From Margaritifera margaritifera (lineage: Eukaryota > Mollusca > Bivalvia > Unionida > Margaritiferidae): a stretch of DNA of 64,000 nt. Made by a program: the position numbers and the translations under genes. Each line of letters opens with the position of its first letter. Positions within the stretch are counted from its first letter, which is position 1. Under the pieces are notes generated by a model, which ran no database searches, was not told the origin of the DNA, and worked only from the letters and a program-made list of their open reading frames with translations. This document shows, piece by piece, positions 60,571 through 64,000 of the stretch. The DNA is taken from positions 2,760,001 to 2,824,000 of the forward strand of contig JAQPZY010001523.1 of assembly GCA_029931535.1 (NCBI GenBank), in the 5' to 3' direction.

Positions 60571-60792
60571 CTCAAACATCTCAATGGATATAATTCTATC
60601 AAATCTTTTGCTAGATGCAAAGACATTGGCATCTGCAGTAATGACTTCTAGACGGCCCAGAAATCCTTGTTTCAGTGCCTTTGACTCAATGAACTGTCTC
60701 TGTGTGTTAGAATTAGAGACACATGTCACATGACAGTGAGGGTACTTCTCGCAGATATACAGTCCCATAGAACCCCATCCACAACCCAGGTC
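60571..60792 (-). CDS. CNMT/CFA-synthase-like methyltransferase, SAM-binding exon
   Basis: This exon encodes 74 residues of a class I SAM-dependent methyltransferase fold. It opens with motif I DLGCGWGSMGLYI (glycine-rich SAM loop). It continues through VSNSNTQRQFIE and the acidic-loop region ITADANVF, and ends with FDRIISIEMFE (motif II and the start of the family signature). The acceptor (TTTTCAG, minus strand) and donor (GAG|GTATTT) leave phase 0 on both sides, and 222 bp is exactly 74 codons. Family knowledge: coclaurine N-methyltransferase-like and cyclopropane-fatty-acyl-phospholipid synthase proteins share this core, and animal members are mostly uncharacterised. The physiological substrate cannot be read from sequence. 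The N-terminal part (the family's helical region before motif I) is absent upstream to 64000, so those exons must lie outside the window or were missed. Confidence 0.9.
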
Positions 60793-61189
60793 CTGAAAAT
60801 ATACAACAAACTTTAACATTATATGTGTCATAATTGGCGCAATTTTTACCTGCATGTGCTAAATATATGAAATGTATCCCTAATACTAGTTTTGATACAT
60901 TACCAGACAAATACCTGCCTTACTGTTTTTGTTTTGCTGTTATAAACTGACCAATTTTCAGTTCATATTCAATGTTTGCTTATGAATATCCAAAGCTACA
61001 ACCTGCTAACAAGTGTCAAACACAGTCATATGATAGTTTTTCCCAAAACTGACATGGAAAACAATGCATATTTCATGCACAATATGGTGTATGGACTAAC
61101 TCTACCATCATTCATAAGGGTCCTAGATTTGCTGATACATTCATTTAGTTTACCAGCTTAAGTATTAACCTACTGGCTATTTAAATATA

Positions 61190-61304
<115 letters not shown>

Positions 61305-61354
61305 ACATCAATAAAGTGGCATTCATAATTGGAAAATTTGGTGTTGAATAAACG

Positions 61355-61590
61355 AGAACTATATATACTTGATTATAAGTCAAGTTCAACTGCAAATAAC
61401 ATCGATCCTGATCAGCCATTGCATAATGCGCTAGCATATTGGGGTCTATGTTGTTTATTCTAATGATTATTCCTAGCAAACTGCAGAGACCCAGATCTGT
61501 AAGCACATTATGCTGTCTGTGCAGTTGGATTCGACTTATAAGCCAGTATATACAATACCCCATTTCTGTTTGATAGGTTCTTCCTGGTAC
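61355..61590. mobile_element. Double-hairpin MITE, copy 3
   Basis: The inverted ends TTATAAGTCAAGTTCAACTG and CAGTTGGATTCGACTTATAA enclose two palindromic blocks (ATCGATCCTGATCAGCC..GGGTCTATGTTG and GCAGAGACCCAGATCT). A 3' flank with CCCCATTTCTGTTTG and GGTTCTTCCTGGTA is shared with the copy at 63423. Confidence 0.78.
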
Positions 61591-62004
61591 ATGATCACTG
61601 TTCCATTATATTACATGTCTTTTGTTTATGAAAAGAGTGTTCTGATCATGTGACACTGTTAGTCAACTTTGGAAAGGTTGGAGCAATGACCTGTAGAAAA
61701 AAGTAAATGCCTTGACAACATTATTATTTTTCATCTAATTATCTTGAGCTGTATGATTTCTGTGAACCAACAATTGTGTACAACGGTGAAAGTTCATAAC
61801 TTTTTTATGAGACAAAAATGTCATTTTTGTTGACAGTTTAAAATATGTCAGAAAATGATAAAAGTACTGGCATATATAACTTCAAAGAAAAACATAATTA
61901 AAAGAATAGAAAATCTTCCACTCTTGATGAGAAAGAATTTTTAGAGAACTGTTAGAAAACTGAGTCCCATTTAACCAGTCTCATCTGTTAAACCAACTAC
62001 TGTT

Positions 62005-62240
62005 TTAAAGCTGCATTCCTTTCAAAAAAGTAATTTTATACTTACACAACAAATTTAATTTTTTAAGCTAATAACTTTGTAAAATTATTGTCTTACCATG
62101 AAAATCCACTCAGATCATCCAGTTCAACTTCTTTAGATTTTCTGGGAAACACAGACTAAAAATAGCATTGATTATGCTCAGTAACGTAGAGGTTTTGAAA
62201 AAGAGATTCACTTTCACCGGGTTGTAAACATGTTCCATCT
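62005..62240. repeat. Dispersed repeat E, copy 1
   Basis: It shares AAAGCTGCATTCCTTTC, TTGTCTTA, ATAGCATTGATTA, GAGGTTTTGAAAAAGAGA and GTTGTAAACATG in order with 62895-63130. Likely a small MITE or SINE family; ends not defined. Confidence 0.65.
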
Positions 62241-62894
62241 TCTTTTTGGGGGTTTGGGTCTAATGCATCTTTTGCAGGAAACACGAATGACTGTTCAGAT
62301 GACTATTATTATTATTATTGTTATTACTATTATCGTAGCTGAATCTGCTATGGACTACCTCTTTAAATCACCTACTGTCTTAAAGAGACCCAAAAATTTG
62401 ATTCTATATACTGTGTGATACAACATATGCTCAGAAAACCTGTTGCTGAAAGATAACCTGTCTTCAGGGACTATTTTTCTTTGGGTTTTCATAGATGAAC
62501 TCTTAGGATAGTTCTCAGTATATAATTATTATTATTTATAAAACTTGTCTTGAGACCACCCTTCCAAAGCACAGTAATTTCTCAAAATACATGTATGTGA
62601 TTTCTTATCACAAACCAACACATTACTGTAGACATAGTTCATATGCATCAAGTATGTTTCAGCCATTTTATGTGTTCATTCATTTACTTACTTGGTACAA
62701 AAAAACTTATATGAAGGTCTTCTCTTTGAAGAATGAAAACAGAAGTTTTGAGTGCAACCAAAGTTGCAGAAAATGACAACATTTCATTGACAAAAAAGTG
62801 TTCATAAGAAATTTCATGTACACATGCAGTTATCAGGAGCACTTGATTAATGTCAGTGGACTTAAGTTATGTATGTTCCAAAGAATCAGCTATA

Positions 62895-63130
62895 CTTAAA
62901 GCTGCAATCCCTTCAAATCAATTTTTAACTAATATGATGAACATAGCAGCTCACAACTTCAACAATGTAAAACAATTGTCTTAACAAAAATCAACCCAGA
63001 TGAGTAATTTCAGTTCATTTAGTTTATGAGAAACCCCAGTGTTGTGTACTCAAGATAGCATTGATTACACCCAGTTATGTCGAGGTTTTGAAAAAAAGAC
63101 TTGCTTTCCCCAGATTGTAAACATGCAATG
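62895..63130. repeat. Dispersed repeat E, copy 2
   Basis: It shares AAAGCTGCAATCCCTTC, ATTGTCTTAAC, ATAGCATTGATTACACCCAG and GAGGTTTTGAAAAAAAGA with copy 1 at 62005, in the same orientation about 890 bp away. Confidence 0.65.
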
Positions 63131-63257
63131 TGTCAAATGATAGTCCTTGTTTTCAATTATGTGTGATACACATTTTTATGCAGAACAGGTTTTAGTCATC
63201 TGGTAATGACACTGGGAAGGTGAGAGCACATGCTATATGCTTGTCTCTGCCAAACAT

Positions 63258-63316
63258 TGAGTTAATTATGAGTAGGTTTGGTACAATTGAGTTAATTATG
63301 AGTAGGTTTGGTACAG
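63258..63316. repeat. 29-bp direct duplication
   Basis: ATTGAGTTAATTATGAGTAG followed by GTTTGGTAC occurs twice without a gap. Confidence 0.93.
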
Positions 63317-63422
63317 TTCCATGTGCCTTGCTGACCTTTATGCCTGTTTCTTTACATCATGATATGTGTACATGATGAATAGCATACTGGAAATCATTAA
63401 GATTATTTTTATGCTATCTTGA

Positions 63423-63695
63423 TGTTGAATCAACGAGTATGATATGTACTTTCTTATAAGTCGAGTCCAACTGAAAACAACATAGACCATGATTTGCCAT
63501 TGCATAATGCATTGGCAGATCAGGGTCTATGTTGTTTATTCTACTGATTACTTCAAACAAACTGCTTAGACCCAGATATCCCGGCACATTATGCAATGAT
63601 AGAGCTGAATATGTGCAGTTTGCTGTTGGATGTGACTTATAAACCAGTATATACAGTACCCCATTTCTGTTAGGTTCTTCCTGGTATGTGATGCA
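63423..63695. mobile_element. Double-hairpin MITE, copy 4
   Basis: TTATAAGTCGAGTCCAACTG at the left and its inverted counterpart in GTTGGATGTGACTTATAAAC at the right. Inside are AACAACATAGACCATGATTT paired with GATCAGGGTCTATGTTGTTT, and a decayed second hairpin with CTTAGACCCAGATATC. Confidence 0.78.
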
Positions 63696-63713
63696 ATGGG
63701 CCACTCATCAGAT

Positions 63714-63776
63714 TCACACTCTGGTGTATTATTTTGTTCACTCTGGTGTATTATTTTCTTCACTCTGGTGTATTCT
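63714..63776. repeat. 22-bp tandem repeat, three units
   Basis: CACTCTGGTGTATTATTTTG, CACTCTGGTGTATTATTTTC and CACTCTGGTGTATTCTGG in direct succession. Confidence 0.92.
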
Positions 63777-64000
63777 GGCATCTTATTTTGCAACATATTT
63801 TTGATTATTCTGAATTGGGTGAGCCACAAAATCATGTCATGCCATTATCTCAATTTGTGATTATTTTGTTTGAAGAAATGCAGCTTTAATGTGAAGATCT
63901 GATTTTTATTTGAGTACTACAGACCCTGAAATGGATCATTTTACCAGTTAACAAAAATGGAACGCCAACTGAATGCAAATGAAATATTTAATGAATGCAA

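Noticed and set aside
63414..63835. N-terminal exons of the methyltransferase
   Set aside because: The open frames here are copies of the double-hairpin MITE and adjoining repeats and show none of the family's pre-motif-I sequence.

Overview
The window looks like animal nuclear DNA, most likely from a bivalve mollusc. It is AT-rich and gene-poor, with short exons in long introns. It is packed with tRNA-derived SINEs, LINE relics, MITEs, minisatellites and dispersed elements rich in GACCTTGACC-type sequence. The organism call is inference from repeat style and from one recognisable gene; no operons, ribosome binding sites or CRISPR arrays are seen.

Two genes are supported, both on the minus strand. 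Gene 1 runs from at least 21349 down to a probable stop at 120-122. It has well-formed small exons at 21195-21349, 19380-19458, 4169-4210, 3976-4087 and 120-199, plus less certain exons at 4954-5010 and 4775-4823. Several neighbouring exons join in phase, but I do not recognise the protein, and its 5' part is not identified. Gene 2 is the 3' part of a coclaurine N-methyltransferase-like / cyclopropane-fatty-acid-synthase-like SAM-dependent methyltransferase. Three exons (60571-60792, 58058-58258, 49555-49818) join in phase 0 to give the last 228 residues. Its N-terminal exons should lie beyond 64000.

The rest is repeats. 6.8-10.0 kb: a 160-bp tandem duplication, then a minisatellite of about 50 units of 48/51 bp that is stop-free on the minus strand. 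10.4-11.1 kb: a LINE 3' relic. 12.3-17.2 kb: two dispersed elements with internal tandem units, the second split by a pogo/Tigger-like transposon (14441-16273), followed by another TA-flanked DNA element (17444-18827). 22.9-25.9 kb: foldback MITE, two SINEs and a hAT-type MITE. 27.2-29.3 kb: a degenerate LINE with a reverse transcriptase relic and a minisatellite in its 3' part. 31-33 kb: decayed coding relics. 38-42 kb: minisatellites and a further dispersed element. 43.4-52.6 kb: second copies of the 12-17 kb elements, two tandem arrays and a tRNA-Met-derived SINE. 54-64 kb: the methyltransferase introns and copies of a double-hairpin MITE.

There is no functional linkage visible between the two genes. 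Most open frames in the window are by-products of tandem repeats or transposon relics.
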